A stretch of 47,345 nucleotides of DNA from Rhodobacteraceae bacterium KLH11. Lineage in GTDB: Bacteria; Pseudomonadota; Alphaproteobacteria; Rhodobacterales; Rhodobacteraceae. The translations under genes and the position numbers were made by a program. Below are positions 15,667 to 25,708 of this stretch, piece by piece. Each line of letters starts with the position of its first letter. The stretch's first letter is position 1. The stretch spans positions 1 to 47,345 of the forward strand of contig DS999531.1 in NCBI GenBank assembly GCA_000158135.1, in the 5' to 3' direction. The notes beneath the pieces were generated by a model. It saw only the letters and a program-made list of their open reading frames with translations. It was not told the origin of the DNA and ran no database searches.

Positions 15667-16125
15667 TCAGCCGATTGGCCCGGGCAGGCGTTCTTCGCTC
15701 AGCAACACATTGGCTTCCACATCTCCGGCACCGGGTAGCGTCATGATCCGACGGCGCAAAACCCGTTCGAAATCAGACAGATCGCGCGCAACCACCCGCA
15801 CGCGATAGTCATAAAGGCCCAGCACATGCTCGACGGTTTGCACCTCGGGGATCGCGCTGATGGCGCGCTCGAAATCCTCAAGGCTGACCTGCCCCTTGCG
15901 GGCAAGCTTGATACCCAGAAAAACCGTCACCCCAAAACCAAGCGCCTCGGCATTCAGCCGCAAATGTCGCCCCTTGATCACTCCTGCCTGTTCCAGCCGC
16001 CGAATTCGCCGCCATGTCGCGGGCTGAGACATCCCGAACGCCCGCCCCAGCGCCCCGGCGCTTTGCGTCGCATCCCGTGCCAATGCACGCAGAATTTTCC
16101 GGTCCACCTCGTCCAGTTCAATCAT
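15667..16125 (-). CDS. Lrp/AsnC-family regulator, second gene of a pair
   Basis: The 152-residue protein has the AsnC-type helix-turn-helix (DEVDRKILRALARDATQSAG, then RAFGMSQPATWRRIRRLEQA) and a RAM effector domain with the GLYDYRVRVVARDL segment. Such proteins sense amino acids and form octamers. Its ATG overlaps the stop of a second Lrp-type gene (ATGA, 16122-16125), so both are made together. The pair is divergent from ilvC, suggesting amino acid control. The effector is unknown. Confidence 0.93.
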   Translation of the reverse strand: MIELDEVDRKILRALARDATQSAGALGRAFGMSQPATWRRIRRLEQAGVIKGRHLRLNAEALGFGVTVFLGIKLARKGQVSLEDFERAISAIPEVQTVEHVLGLYDYRVRVVARDLSDFERVLRRRIMTLPGAGDVEANVLLSEERLPGPIG

Positions 16126-16577
16126 ATCGGCAGCACCTCATCGCGCTTGACCCGCGCGATATGCATCAACGCCTCGATATCCGCGATATGCGGCAGCGTC
16201 AGAATGCGATCACGATAGACCTGCTGATAATGCCCCATATCCTGCGCCAGCACCGACAAACGTACATCCACACGGCCCAGAAACGTCTGAATCTCGATCA
16301 CCTCAGACACCTCGCGGGCCGCTGCTGTGAAATCGTCAAAAGCGCGCGGCTGGGTCTTGTCCAGCGTCACCCGTAAGGACACCTCAACCGCGTATCCAAG
16401 CGCGGCCCAATCGATAACGGCCTCTTGCCCCTCGATCACACCCGCCGCCTGCATTTTCTCGACCCGCCGCCAACATACACCGGAACTGATACCGCAGCGC
16501 TCAGCCAGTTCCGCTGTCGTCAGGCTCGGTTCGGCCTGGAAATGGCGCAGAATCCGCCGATCAATATCATCAAGCAT
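16122..16577 (-). CDS. Lrp/AsnC-family regulator, first gene of a pair
   Basis: The 151-residue protein starts MLDDIDRRILRHFQAEPS, has the recognition helix in CGISSGVCWRRVEKM, and a RAM domain (FLGRVDVRLSVLAQDM). ATG 16577 is chosen because GGAG lies five bases upstream; a longer frame to 16598 adds seven residues. Only 24 bp upstream of its start is a perfect 15-bp palindrome (16602-16616), suggesting autoregulation. The overlapping second Lrp gene suggests the two form mixed oligomers or divide effectors. ilvC lies on the other side. Confidence 0.93.
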   Translation of the reverse strand: MLDDIDRRILRHFQAEPSLTTAELAERCGISSGVCWRRVEKMQAAGVIEGQEAVIDWAALGYAVEVSLRVTLDKTQPRAFDDFTAAAREVSEVIEIQTFLGRVDVRLSVLAQDMGHYQQVYRDRILTLPHIADIEALMHIARVKRDEVLPI

Positions 16578-16601
16578 GATTTCTCCACACAAAGCCATTC
16601 T

Positions 16602-17731
<1,130 letters not shown>

Positions 17732-17749
17732 GCCTGACTTTGGTCGGCG

Positions 17750-17779
17750 AAAGGGCGGCCCGGCGTGGCCGCCCTTTTT
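17750..17779 (+). terminator. Rho-independent terminator of ilvC
   Basis: AAAGGGCGGCC (17750-17760) pairs with GGCCGCCCTTT (17767-17777) over a 6-base loop, and five Ts overlap the 3' end. It lies 18 bp past the ilvC stop. Confidence 0.92.
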
Positions 17780-17874
17780 GATTGAACACTCAAAGCGATA
17801 CAAGCATACAGGCGTGGCAGCAGCAGGCATGCGATCGTAACCTCTTGCGCCATTCAGACCTCTCGGGACAGATC

Positions 17875-18777
17875 ATGGTTCAACAACCCAGAAAACAGGA
17901 TTGGAGCGGTGTTTTCACGCTGGGCCTCATCTGGGGCGGAACCTTCATGGTCGTGGCCATGGCGCTTGAAGGTTATGGCCCGGTTACTGTGGCAACCTCG
18001 CGCACAACCTTGGGCGCGGTTATGCTGTTGATACTGATGCGCCTCACCGGACGGCGCATTCCGGCGCTGACCCCCGCGCTGGCCGGATCGATTTTCTTCA
18101 TCGGCATCCTGTCGACAGCGGTGCCGTTCCTTTTGCTCAGTTGGGGGCAGCAATATGTCCCTTCGGCTTTTGCCGGCCTGTCGATGGCCGCCATTCCGCT
18201 GATGGTGCTGCCTCTGGCGCATTTCTTCTCGGACGAGCCTTTGAACCTGCGCCGTCTGGTCGGCGTCTGCCTTGGGTTTTCCGGCGCGCTGGTGCTGATC
18301 GGGCCCGGCCTTGCGCAATTGGGTCAGGGCACCCAACCGCTGGCGCAACTGGCCTGTGTGACAGCCGCCCTGTGCTATGCCAGCTCATCCATCCTGACCC
18401 GCCGTTGCCCACCGATCGACCCGATGGCCCTGGCCGCCCTGACCTTAGTGGTCGGTGCCGTGTTGCTGGTTCCAATCATGCTCCTGACCGAAGGGTTGCC
18501 CTCGTGGCAAGGTGCCCGCCCCAGCCTGGCACTGATTGTGCTGGGGCTGATCCCGACCGCCTTTGCGACATTGCTGCGCGTGTCGATCACCCGCAGCGCC
18601 GGATCGGTCTTTCTGACACTGGTGAACTATCAGGTCCCCATCTGGTCGATGATCTTCGGCGCATGGATATTGTCCGAAGCCCTACCGCTGCGGTTTTACA
18701 TCGCACTCGCCATGATCCTGACCGGTCTGGCAATCAGCCAATGGTTCAGCCTGCGAAAAATGCTGGTCGGGCGTTAG
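17875..18777 (+). CDS. EamA-family (DMT) permease
   Basis: The 300-residue protein has ten hydrophobic helices in two EamA repeats, with the typical first helix [20 protein letters not shown] and the mid-repeat [17 protein letters not shown]. This family exports amino acids and other metabolites, or carries nucleotide sugars; the substrate is not predictable. ATG 17875 is used because the first helix starts twelve residues later and GGGA lies upstream; the longer frame to 17782 overlaps the ilvC terminator region. Its stop overlaps the glmM stop by three bases. Confidence 0.9.
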   Translation: MVQQPRKQDWSGVFTLGLIWGGTFMVVAMALEGYGPVTVATSRTTLGAVMLLILMRLTGRRIPALTPALAGSIFFIGILSTAVPFLLLSWGQQYVPSAFAGLSMAAIPLMVLPLAHFFSDEPLNLRRLVGVCLGFSGALVLIGPGLAQLGQGTQPLAQLACVTAALCYASSSILTRRCPPIDPMALAALTLVVGAVLLVPIMLLTEGLPSWQGARPSLALIVLGLIPTAFATLLRVSITRSAGSVFLTLVNYQVPIWSMIFGAWILSEALPLRFYIALAMILTGLAISQWFSLRKMLVGR

Positions 18778-20117
18778 CCCGCAACCGCTTCGACCTCGGC
18801 CACGATGCCGTCAACCACCTGAGTCAGCAAAGCCGCATCTTCGCATTCAGCCATCACCCGGATCAAAGGTTCCGTACCCGACTTGCGGATCAGCAAACGG
18901 CCCTGCCCGTTCAGGCGCGCCTCGGCCTCGGTGATCGCGGATTTTACATTTGCCGCCTCAAGCGGAGCCTGCCCCGCCGTAAACCGGACGTTTTTCAGCA
19001 ATTGCGGCACCGTTTCGAACTGACGGGACAACTCGGACGCCTTGCGGTCAGACAGCACCATCTCTGCCAGAAAATGCAGACCCGCCATCAACCCGTCTCC
19101 GGTGGTGGCATAGTCGCTCATTACGATATGACCCGATTGTTCGCCGCCCAGATTAAAGCCCCCCGCGCGCATCCGCTCGACCACATAGCGATCCCCCACC
19201 GCCGTGCGCTCAAGCCGCAAACCCTGGTCGGTCAGATGCCGTTCCAACCCCAGATTGGACATCACCGTCGCAACCAATGCTCCACCCTTGAGCTGATCTG
19301 CCTTCGACCACGCGCTTGCCAGCAGCGCCATTAGCTGGTCGCCATCGGCTACCTTGCCGGTTTCGTCGATCACCACCACCCGGTCGGCATCACCATCGAG
19401 GCAAATTCCCACATCCGCGCCATGGGCCACCACGGTTTCCGCCGCCACCCGCGGCTGCGTCGAACCGCAACCAAGATTGATATTTTTGCCGTCTGGCGCG
19501 GTGCCGATCGGGATCACATCTGCCCCCAGCTCCCACAGAACCTCGGGCGCCGTTCGGTGCGCTGCCCCGTTGGCACAATCGATCACCACTTTCAGGCCAT
19601 CCAGCCGCACATCCCGTGGCAGCGAGGATTTCACCCGCTCGCCATAGCGAAACCGCGCATCATCGACACGGCGGGCGCGGCCAATATTCTGGGCCTGCGC
19701 GGGGCTGACGCCTTCTTCGATCAGCCGCTCAATCTCAACCTCGGCCTGATCGGACAGCTTGAACCCATCCGGCCCGAAAAACTTGATCCCGTTATCCTCG
19801 GCCGGGTTGTGGCTGGCCGAGATCATGACCCCCAGATCCGCCCGCATCGACCGGGTCATCAGCCCAACCGCCGGCGTTGGCACCGGCCCCAGAAGCAACA
19901 CGTTCATACCCGTTGAGGTCAGCCCCGCCGTCAGTGCATTTTCCAGCATATAGCCTGACAGGCGCGTATCCTTGCCGATCACCACCCGGTGTACGCCCGA
20001 GGCATCACGGCGAAAATACCGGCCCACAGCAGCCCCGATGCGCAATGCCATTTCCGCCGTCATCGGGTGCGTATTGGCGGTGCCCCGTACCCCGTCGGTT
20101 CCAAACAGCTTGCGCAT
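18774..20117 (-). CDS. glmM: Phosphoglucosamine mutase
   Basis: The 447-residue enzyme interconverts glucosamine 6-phosphate and glucosamine 1-phosphate for UDP-GlcNAc, peptidoglycan and lipopolysaccharide. It begins [18 protein letters not shown], has the phosphoserine loop ISASHNP with Ser102, the metal loop [11 protein letters not shown], the sugar-specificity segment GGEQSGHIV, and the phosphate-binding [12 protein letters not shown] near the C-terminus. ATG 20117 has AGGAG eight bases away; the longer frame to 20168 would overlap folP. It follows folP by 32 bp and probably shares its transcript, as in many bacteria. Confidence 0.97.
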   Translation of the reverse strand: MRKLFGTDGVRGTANTHPMTAEMALRIGAAVGRYFRRDASGVHRVVIGKDTRLSGYMLENALTAGLTSTGMNVLLLGPVPTPAVGLMTRSMRADLGVMISASHNPAEDNGIKFFGPDGFKLSDQAEVEIERLIEEGVSPAQAQNIGRARRVDDARFRYGERVKSSLPRDVRLDGLKVVIDCANGAAHRTAPEVLWELGADVIPIGTAPDGKNINLGCGSTQPRVAAETVVAHGADVGICLDGDADRVVVIDETGKVADGDQLMALLASAWSKADQLKGGALVATVMSNLGLERHLTDQGLRLERTAVGDRYVVERMRAGGFNLGGEQSGHIVMSDYATTGDGLMAGLHFLAEMVLSDRKASELSRQFETVPQLLKNVRFTAGQAPLEAANVKSAITEAEARLNGQGRLLIRKSGTEPLIRVMAECEDAALLTQVVDGIVAEVEAVAG

Positions 20118-20149
20118 AATATCTACTCCTGAAAACTCCTGCCCCCGGA

Positions 20150-21148
20150 TTACCGGACCGCAGACCACAGACGCAAGGCCTGAGCTGTTTCGGCCACGTC
20201 ATGCACCCGGATAATCTGCACCCCCTGTGACAATCCCGACAAAGCCACGGCAATTGATCCCGGCGCGCGCGCATCCTTGCGCGGCTCTTTGCCAATCTCG
20301 CCGATGGTGCCTTTGCGCGAGACCCCCAGCAGGATCGGACAGCCCAGCCCATGAAACAGGCCGAGATTGCGCAGCAGCGTCAGATTATGATCGGTGGTTT
20401 TGCCAAAACCGATCCCGGGATCAACAATGATCCGGTCACGGTTAAGCCCAAGCCCTTCCAAATGGGCGATTTTCTCAGACAGGAAATCATAGACATCCAG
20501 CAACACATCCTCATAAACCGGATCGTCCTGCATCGTCGCCGGATCGCCCTTCATATGCATCACGCAGACCGGGGCATCAATCCCGGCGCAAAACGGTGCG
20601 AGCTGCGGATCAAACGTAAAGCCCGAGACATCATTGATCAGCCCCGCCCCGGCCTCATAAGCTGCTGTCGCAACGCGGGCTTTGCGGGTGTCGATCGAAA
20701 TCAGCGCCCTGGTTTCAGCGCGGATCGCTTCGATCAACGGGCGTGTGCGGGCGATCTCTTCGTCTTCGGGCACAAAACGGGCGCCGGGGCGCGTGGATTC
20801 GCCACCGATATCGATGATACTGGCCCCATGCGCCAGCATATCAGCGGCAGCGGCGCGCGCGGTCTCGACCGAGTTATGCCGCCCGCCATCGGAAAAACTG
20901 TCGGGCGTGGCGTTCAGAATGCCCATGATCTGCGGCTGCGACATCTCCAGCCCGGCGATTGCCGGGCGTGGGCGGGACAGGCGGTCCAGCCAGTCTGGCG
21001 GGATATCCGCCGCCTCGACAATGCGCGGCCTGCCCCCGCGTTCAAACCTCAATGCTTGCGTGAACCACAGTTCCTGCCCAGCCAATGGGACGGCACTGTC
21101 GGGTCGCAGCGGGCCGTGCTGAACCAGCGGCCGATAATATGACGTCAC
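20150..21148 (-). CDS. folP: Dihydropteroate synthase
   Basis: The 332-residue enzyme joins p-aminobenzoate to the pterin diphosphate in folate synthesis and is the sulfonamide target. The two signatures are visible: [16 protein letters not shown] and [13 protein letters not shown], plus the pterin-site DTRKARVA, and GIGFGKT with LGVSRKG towards the end. The N-terminal ~70 residues precede the TIM barrel and are longer than in E. coli. The ATG overlaps the folB stop (ATGA, 21145-21148), showing translational coupling within folB-folP-glmM. Confidence 0.97.
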   Translation of the reverse strand: MTSYYRPLVQHGPLRPDSAVPLAGQELWFTQALRFERGGRPRIVEAADIPPDWLDRLSRPRPAIAGLEMSQPQIMGILNATPDSFSDGGRHNSVETARAAAADMLAHGASIIDIGGESTRPGARFVPEDEEIARTRPLIEAIRAETRALISIDTRKARVATAAYEAGAGLINDVSGFTFDPQLAPFCAGIDAPVCVMHMKGDPATMQDDPVYEDVLLDVYDFLSEKIAHLEGLGLNRDRIIVDPGIGFGKTTDHNLTLLRNLGLFHGLGCPILLGVSRKGTIGEIGKEPRKDARAPGSIAVALSGLSQGVQIIRVHDVAETAQALRLWSAVR

Positions 21149-22065
21149 AGTTTTGCCTGCTCCACCGGCGCCGCACGCAACGGCGTTTTCGGGGAATCAG
21201 GCAGGTCCGCACCAATCACCAACATCTCGCTGGCCTCAAAAGTGGCCGCGAACCACGCCGCCAGCGCGACCGCATCCGACGGGGCCGCCGAAGGACCATC
21301 CACCGCATCCAGCACGATCTTGGACGGAGCCCAGACGCAGATCTGGCCGTTCTTCATCGCCCAATCCAGCTCGGTCCGGGTCGAGACGACAACACAGCGG
21401 TGATCCCGCGCGGCCAGCACCCAGGCGTTCTGCTCGATCGCCAACAGATCAATCCGGCGCTGTGTCATCGCGTGACCGGTTTGCGAGACCGCCAGATCAG
21501 AGGCCCCGACACACAGGATCAGGGGGCGTTGACGATTCTCAAGCTGATCGATCCAGCCGGTCAGATTGTCCGACGCAATCGCGCTGTTCGACAGGAAAGC
21601 AAGCCGGGGATGCGGCCTCTCTTCCTCGGTCACCTCATGGTGCGCACCGTCTTTACCACGGACAATCTCGACCCCCAACGCACCGGGCCCGCGATCCAGT
21701 TTTTCTATTCTAACAAAAGCTCTTACAGCCTGAGGTTCAAGCAAAATACGCTCGGCCACACGATCTGCAAGCGTCTCCAGCAAGTTCAGACGTTCCGCCG
21801 CCAGTTCAAATGCAATAGCCTCGGTCACCCGGTCATAGGACAGGATGCGATCCACGTCGTCGTCGATCGGGCCCGTCAGCGGGCGCACCTCAACCACGAT
21901 ATTGAAACAGATACGTTGCCGGGTGCCGCGTTCGGCCTGGAACGCACCGATCTCGACCTCGGCGATATGATCCCGCAGAGAGATACGATCAAGCGGACCA
22001 CACGAGGCGGTCGCCTCGGACCTCTCGGACGGGTGCGCAAAGGCAAGGCGAATTTCGGAACTCAT
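21145..22065 (-). CDS. folB: Dihydroneopterin aldolase with extra C-terminal domain
   Basis: The 306-residue protein is about 2.5 times the usual FolB length. Residues 25-145 are the aldolase: DRISLRDHIAEVEIGAFQAE, then VDRILSYDRVTEAI and LLETLADRVAERIL, typical of the family that cleaves dihydroneopterin. Residues 150-306 form a separate region; its SAAPSDAVALAAWFAATFEA segment followed by EMLVIGADL resembles the DSLAAWLA...LVLV signature of small amino-acid-kinase-fold proteins, which is a remembered likeness only. The gene is leftward, coupled to folP. Extended FolB proteins appear to be usual in Rhodobacterales, but the role of the tail is unknown to me. Confidence 0.9.
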   Translation of the reverse strand: MSSEIRLAFAHPSERSEATASCGPLDRISLRDHIAEVEIGAFQAERGTRQRICFNIVVEVRPLTGPIDDDVDRILSYDRVTEAIAFELAAERLNLLETLADRVAERILLEPQAVRAFVRIEKLDRGPGALGVEIVRGKDGAHHEVTEEERPHPRLAFLSNSAIASDNLTGWIDQLENRQRPLILCVGASDLAVSQTGHAMTQRRIDLLAIEQNAWVLAARDHRCVVVSTRTELDWAMKNGQICVWAPSKIVLDAVDGPSAAPSDAVALAAWFAATFEASEMLVIGADLPDSPKTPLRAAPVEQAKL

Positions 22066-22255
22066 ACATCAGACCTTTTCGGGCTCGGTAGGGTGATCTG
22101 CCCAATCCGGGCGCTTCGCGGGCGTATAACACCGAAACAAACGCCTTTCCAGTTATTGAATGTGACGCAGGTCACCGGATCAGGCTTGTCCGACCTGAGG
22201 CCCGTGGCTGCCACCCGGTTCGAAACCACCGGGCAGCGCGCAGATCGGAAATCCT

Positions 22256-22894
22256 TCAGTTACTCGCGGTGCGATAATTGTGCTTGTAGAAAATATGCAC
22301 ACCAATCCGCGCTGTTTCCTTGTAAACCCGCGACCAGGACGGACGAACCGCCTTGGTGTGGTAATGCGTGGCACCTGCGGTCATTTCCTCGGCCACACCA
22401 TCCAGCGCAGCACGGGCAACCTTGGATACACGTTCATATGCGCGTTTTTCGTGAATGACCTCCTTATGGCCATCACAGGTATAGGTGAACTGGCACTGGT
22501 ACCGTTTGCCGGTGCCCTGCCGGATCACACCGCAAAGCGAATCCGGAAAGCGGCCGCTGTCGACCCGGTTCATGATGACCTCGGCAACGGCGAACTGGCC
22601 GCGCACGCTTTCACCGCGGGCTTCGAAATACAACGCCTCAGCCAGACACTGGAAATTTTCATCCCCGGTCGCTTTGGGCTGTTGATCCAACCAGTCCTTG
22701 GTATAGGAAATTTCGATCTTTTCCGGCACCTGACGTGGCTTGAACAGCTTCAGGTAGTCACGGAAATTCTGTGCTGGCAACTCATTACGGGCAACCAACT
22801 GAACAGATTTACCGTCGTCCAGCCTCTCGGCGAACGACAAATTCGGCAGCACGGCTGCAGCCCCCACGGCAACAGCCAATATGTAGCGTCTCAT
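22256..22894 (-). CDS. SleB-type cell wall hydrolase, exported
   Basis: The 212-residue protein has an N-terminal signal peptide (RRYILAVAVGAAAVLPNLSFA, cleaved after SFA near residue 22). The catalytic domain starts FQCLAEALYFEARGES, with the catalytic Glu of the SleB/hydrolase_2 family, and continues VAEVIMNRVDSGRFPDSLCG, CQFTYTCDG and GATHYHTKAVRPSW. Family knowledge: SleB-like enzymes are lytic transglycosylases or amidases first found in spore cortex lysis; in non-spore-formers they remodel peptidoglycan. ATG 22894 has GAGG seven bases upstream; an upstream GTG at 22915 is less likely. Confidence 0.9.
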   Translation of the reverse strand: MRRYILAVAVGAAAVLPNLSFAERLDDGKSVQLVARNELPAQNFRDYLKLFKPRQVPEKIEISYTKDWLDQQPKATGDENFQCLAEALYFEARGESVRGQFAVAEVIMNRVDSGRFPDSLCGVIRQGTGKRYQCQFTYTCDGHKEVIHEKRAYERVSKVARAALDGVAEEMTAGATHYHTKAVRPSWSRVYKETARIGVHIFYKHNYRTASN

Positions 22895-23080
22895 CAGATA
22901 ACCTCGCACAGGCACTTACGCGCCAAACCCTCCCCCGGCGGGCGCGACGAGGCTAATACCCCAGACGAAGCGAGACGTCCAGTTCTGAAAAAAATGCAAG
23001 TGGATTCCTGCCTGTTCGGCTAATTTTTTTCAGCCGCAAGCCCATCCCTAGCCCACTATTCTTAGGGCTTTGGGGGCAAG

Positions 23081-25642
23081 TCAACCCCCAAGTTTAGACG
23101 ATATCGCCAATTGAGCGGCAGACAGCCGAGCAACAGGAACCCGGAACGGAGAACAGGACACATAATCAAATCCCAGCTCTCGGCAGATGGCGATTGATTC
23201 GGGGTTACCGCCATGTTCACCACAAACCGAAAGCGTCACATCCGGCTGCGCCTCGCGCCCCCGCTCGGCCCCCAGTTTCAGCAATTCACCAACCCCATCG
23301 GCATCAAGCACGTGAAAAGGATCCTCTTTGAAGACCCCCAACCGCACATAGGCCGACATGAAGCGCCCCGCATCATCGCGTGACAGGCCATAGGTCATTT
23401 GCGTCAGGTCATTGGTTCCAAAGCTCAGGAAGGCAGAGTTTGGCGCGATCTCATCCGCGCGCAGACAGGCACGCGGCGTTTCCACCATCACGCCCAACCG
23501 ATAGTCAAACTCCTGCCCCTGTTCCGAGGCAACCTCGGCGGCGACAGCGTCAATGCGGGTTTTAACCAGCTCAACCTCGCGTTTGGCCGATACCAGCGGG
23601 ATCATGATTTCAGGTACCACCGGAGCGCCGTCCTTGCTGGCCTCCAGTGTCGCCTCAAAAATCGCACGTGCCTGCATGTCATAGATTTCGGGCACGGTGA
23701 CCCCCAGCCGCACGCCGCGCAGGCCCAGCATCGGGTTATATTCGCTCATCGCCTCAACCCGGCGCTCAACATCTGAAACCGGCAGGTCCAGCGCTTCGGC
23801 CAGCTCGCGCTGACCTGTGCGGCTGGTGGGCAGAAACTCGTGCAATGGCGGGTCGAACAGGCGGATACAGACCGGCTGCCCCTCCATGATCCGGAAAAGC
23901 TGCACGAAACCCTGGCGTTGCATCGGCAACAAGCGCTCCAGCACTGCGGCGCGGCCCGAAGGGGTTTGCGCAAAGATCATCTCACGCATGACCGTCAGGC
24001 GACCGGGTTCAAAGAACATATGTTCGGTGCGGCACAGTCCGATCCCTTGGGCCTGAAAGTTTCTGGCCGTCTGTGCATCGGCAGGCGTGTCGGCATTGGC
24101 GCGGATATCGATATCCCGCTCGGCATCCGCCCAGCCCATCAGCGTCTGAAAACAGTCATCCAGCGCGGCTTCCAGCGTTTCGGGCTTGCCCGCCAACACC
24201 TGCCCCGAGGTGCCATCAATCGTCAGCGTATCCCCGGTTTTGAACACCCGCCCATCCGGCGCGGTCAGCATCTTTTTCTTGGTCTGAAAACGTATGTCCG
24301 AGGCACCCACAATGCAGGGCAGGCCCAGACCCCGCCCAATCACCGCAGCATGGCTGGTGATGCCGCCCTTCTCTGTCAGAACCGCCACGGATGCATGCAT
24401 CCCGCGGATATCTTCGGGTGAGGTTTCGCGACGGATCAGAATACAGGGCTCTCCGCGCGCGGCGCTGGCCTGCGCCTCGGCCGCGGTGAACACAATCCGG
24501 CCTGTGGCAGCGCCCGGGCTGGCCGCAATGCCGGTGGTCAGCACATCGCGCTTGGCCTCGGGGTGGATTTGCCGGTGCAAAAGCTCATTTAGCGAATGCG
24601 GATCGATTCGCATCACCGCCTCTTGCGGCGGGATGATCCCATCTTCGGCCAGCCGAACCGCAATCTGCATCCCGGCACGCGACCCGCGCGGCACCCGGAC
24701 ACCGTCCAGAATATGCACCTGCCCGTTCTGCACCACAAACTCAACCTGCATTTCCTCGCGCAGCTTCTCACGCATCAACGCCGCATGGGCCTTGAGATCG
24801 GCGAACGCTTCGGGGGCCACATCCTCAAGCGCCGGTCCGCGCGCGTCCTTTTCCAGATAGAGGGCCGAGACCCCCTCGCCCAGCGCGTCGCGCCCCTGGC
24901 TCTGGCTCAGATACCGGCCGGTGATCTGCGGCATACCCGTTGCCGGGTCAATCAACTGCAACACGCCCGAACCGCATTCCCCCTGACCAACACCCGGGAT
25001 CATCTCCTGAATGACAAGACCAAGCCCGGCATCTGCGGGCGCGCCCTTAGCCTGCCGCAGCAAACGGGCCGAGGTTCCATCCCATGCCCGCGCCATCGAG
25101 CGCAAAACACCGGCCAGCTGTTCGCCCTGATCCTGCGGAAAGGCCTCATCGGTTTCATCCTCATAGGCGCGCAGTGACAGGCTTAGCCCTTCGCGCCCAT
25201 CGGCTTCGATCTCGTCAAAAACATCCGGATCCAGACGCGCCACATGGGTCGCATAGCTTTGCACGAATCGCAGATACAGCGCCGCCGCCGCATCCGCGCC
25301 CATATCTGCCGACAGATCCAGATAACGGGCATCGTTCATGCCGATATTCAGCACCGCCCCCGGCCCGCCCCAGTCGGGATCTTCCGAGCTTGGGCGCACA
25401 CAGAGCAGCGCCTCGGTATCGAACTGTTCCAGAATGGCCGCGAGATCGGGCAAATCCCCCTCGGCGATGCGATGCACCGCGTCGAAAGACAAGGCCACCG
25501 TGCGCGGCACCGGCATGTCCAGCCGGACCAGACGTTGCAAACATTTGGCCCGCCCGCCATGGCTGTTGGCGGCAACGGGCGCGTCGAGGGTGATCAGGGT
25601 AGTATGCGGGTTATTCTGCACTGCGGCACCTTTTGATTTCAC
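23081..25642 (-). CDS. Pyruvate, phosphate dikinase-like PEP-utilising enzyme, divergent ATP-grasp half
   Basis: The 853-residue protein has three PPDK parts. The central phosphohistidine domain has EKGGITSHAAVIGRGLGLPC with His431. The C-terminal PEP barrel has CRTEHMFFEPGR, the LGVMVETPRACLRADEIA strand, SFGTNDLTQMTYGLSRDD and the catalytic Cys807 in VCGEHGGNPESI. The N-terminal ATP-grasp half is short and altered: the usual RSGARxSMPGMMDTVLNLGLN motif reads RPSSEDPDWGGPGAVLNIGM. The enzyme may interconvert pyruvate and PEP, but the altered nucleotide site raises doubt. It follows glyS by 66 bp on the same strand. Confidence 0.85.
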   Translation of the reverse strand: MKSKGAAVQNNPHTTLITLDAPVAANSHGGRAKCLQRLVRLDMPVPRTVALSFDAVHRIAEGDLPDLAAILEQFDTEALLCVRPSSEDPDWGGPGAVLNIGMNDARYLDLSADMGADAAAALYLRFVQSYATHVARLDPDVFDEIEADGREGLSLSLRAYEDETDEAFPQDQGEQLAGVLRSMARAWDGTSARLLRQAKGAPADAGLGLVIQEMIPGVGQGECGSGVLQLIDPATGMPQITGRYLSQSQGRDALGEGVSALYLEKDARGPALEDVAPEAFADLKAHAALMREKLREEMQVEFVVQNGQVHILDGVRVPRGSRAGMQIAVRLAEDGIIPPQEAVMRIDPHSLNELLHRQIHPEAKRDVLTTGIAASPGAATGRIVFTAAEAQASAARGEPCILIRRETSPEDIRGMHASVAVLTEKGGITSHAAVIGRGLGLPCIVGASDIRFQTKKKMLTAPDGRVFKTGDTLTIDGTSGQVLAGKPETLEAALDDCFQTLMGWADAERDIDIRANADTPADAQTARNFQAQGIGLCRTEHMFFEPGRLTVMREMIFAQTPSGRAAVLERLLPMQRQGFVQLFRIMEGQPVCIRLFDPPLHEFLPTSRTGQRELAEALDLPVSDVERRVEAMSEYNPMLGLRGVRLGVTVPEIYDMQARAIFEATLEASKDGAPVVPEIMIPLVSAKREVELVKTRIDAVAAEVASEQGQEFDYRLGVMVETPRACLRADEIAPNSAFLSFGTNDLTQMTYGLSRDDAGRFMSAYVRLGVFKEDPFHVLDADGVGELLKLGAERGREAQPDVTLSVCGEHGGNPESIAICRELGFDYVSCSPFRVPVARLSAAQLAISSKLGG

Positions 25643-25708
25643 CGCAGCATAAGCCCCCGCGCCTGTCGCGCAAGGGCCTTCTGTATACGGACAAAAGCGT
25701 GTTCGCGT

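Noticed and set aside
22217..22227. GGTTCGAAACC resembling a tRNA T-arm
   Set aside because: No matching acceptor, D or anticodon stems could be drawn around it on either strand; the repeat is probably chance.
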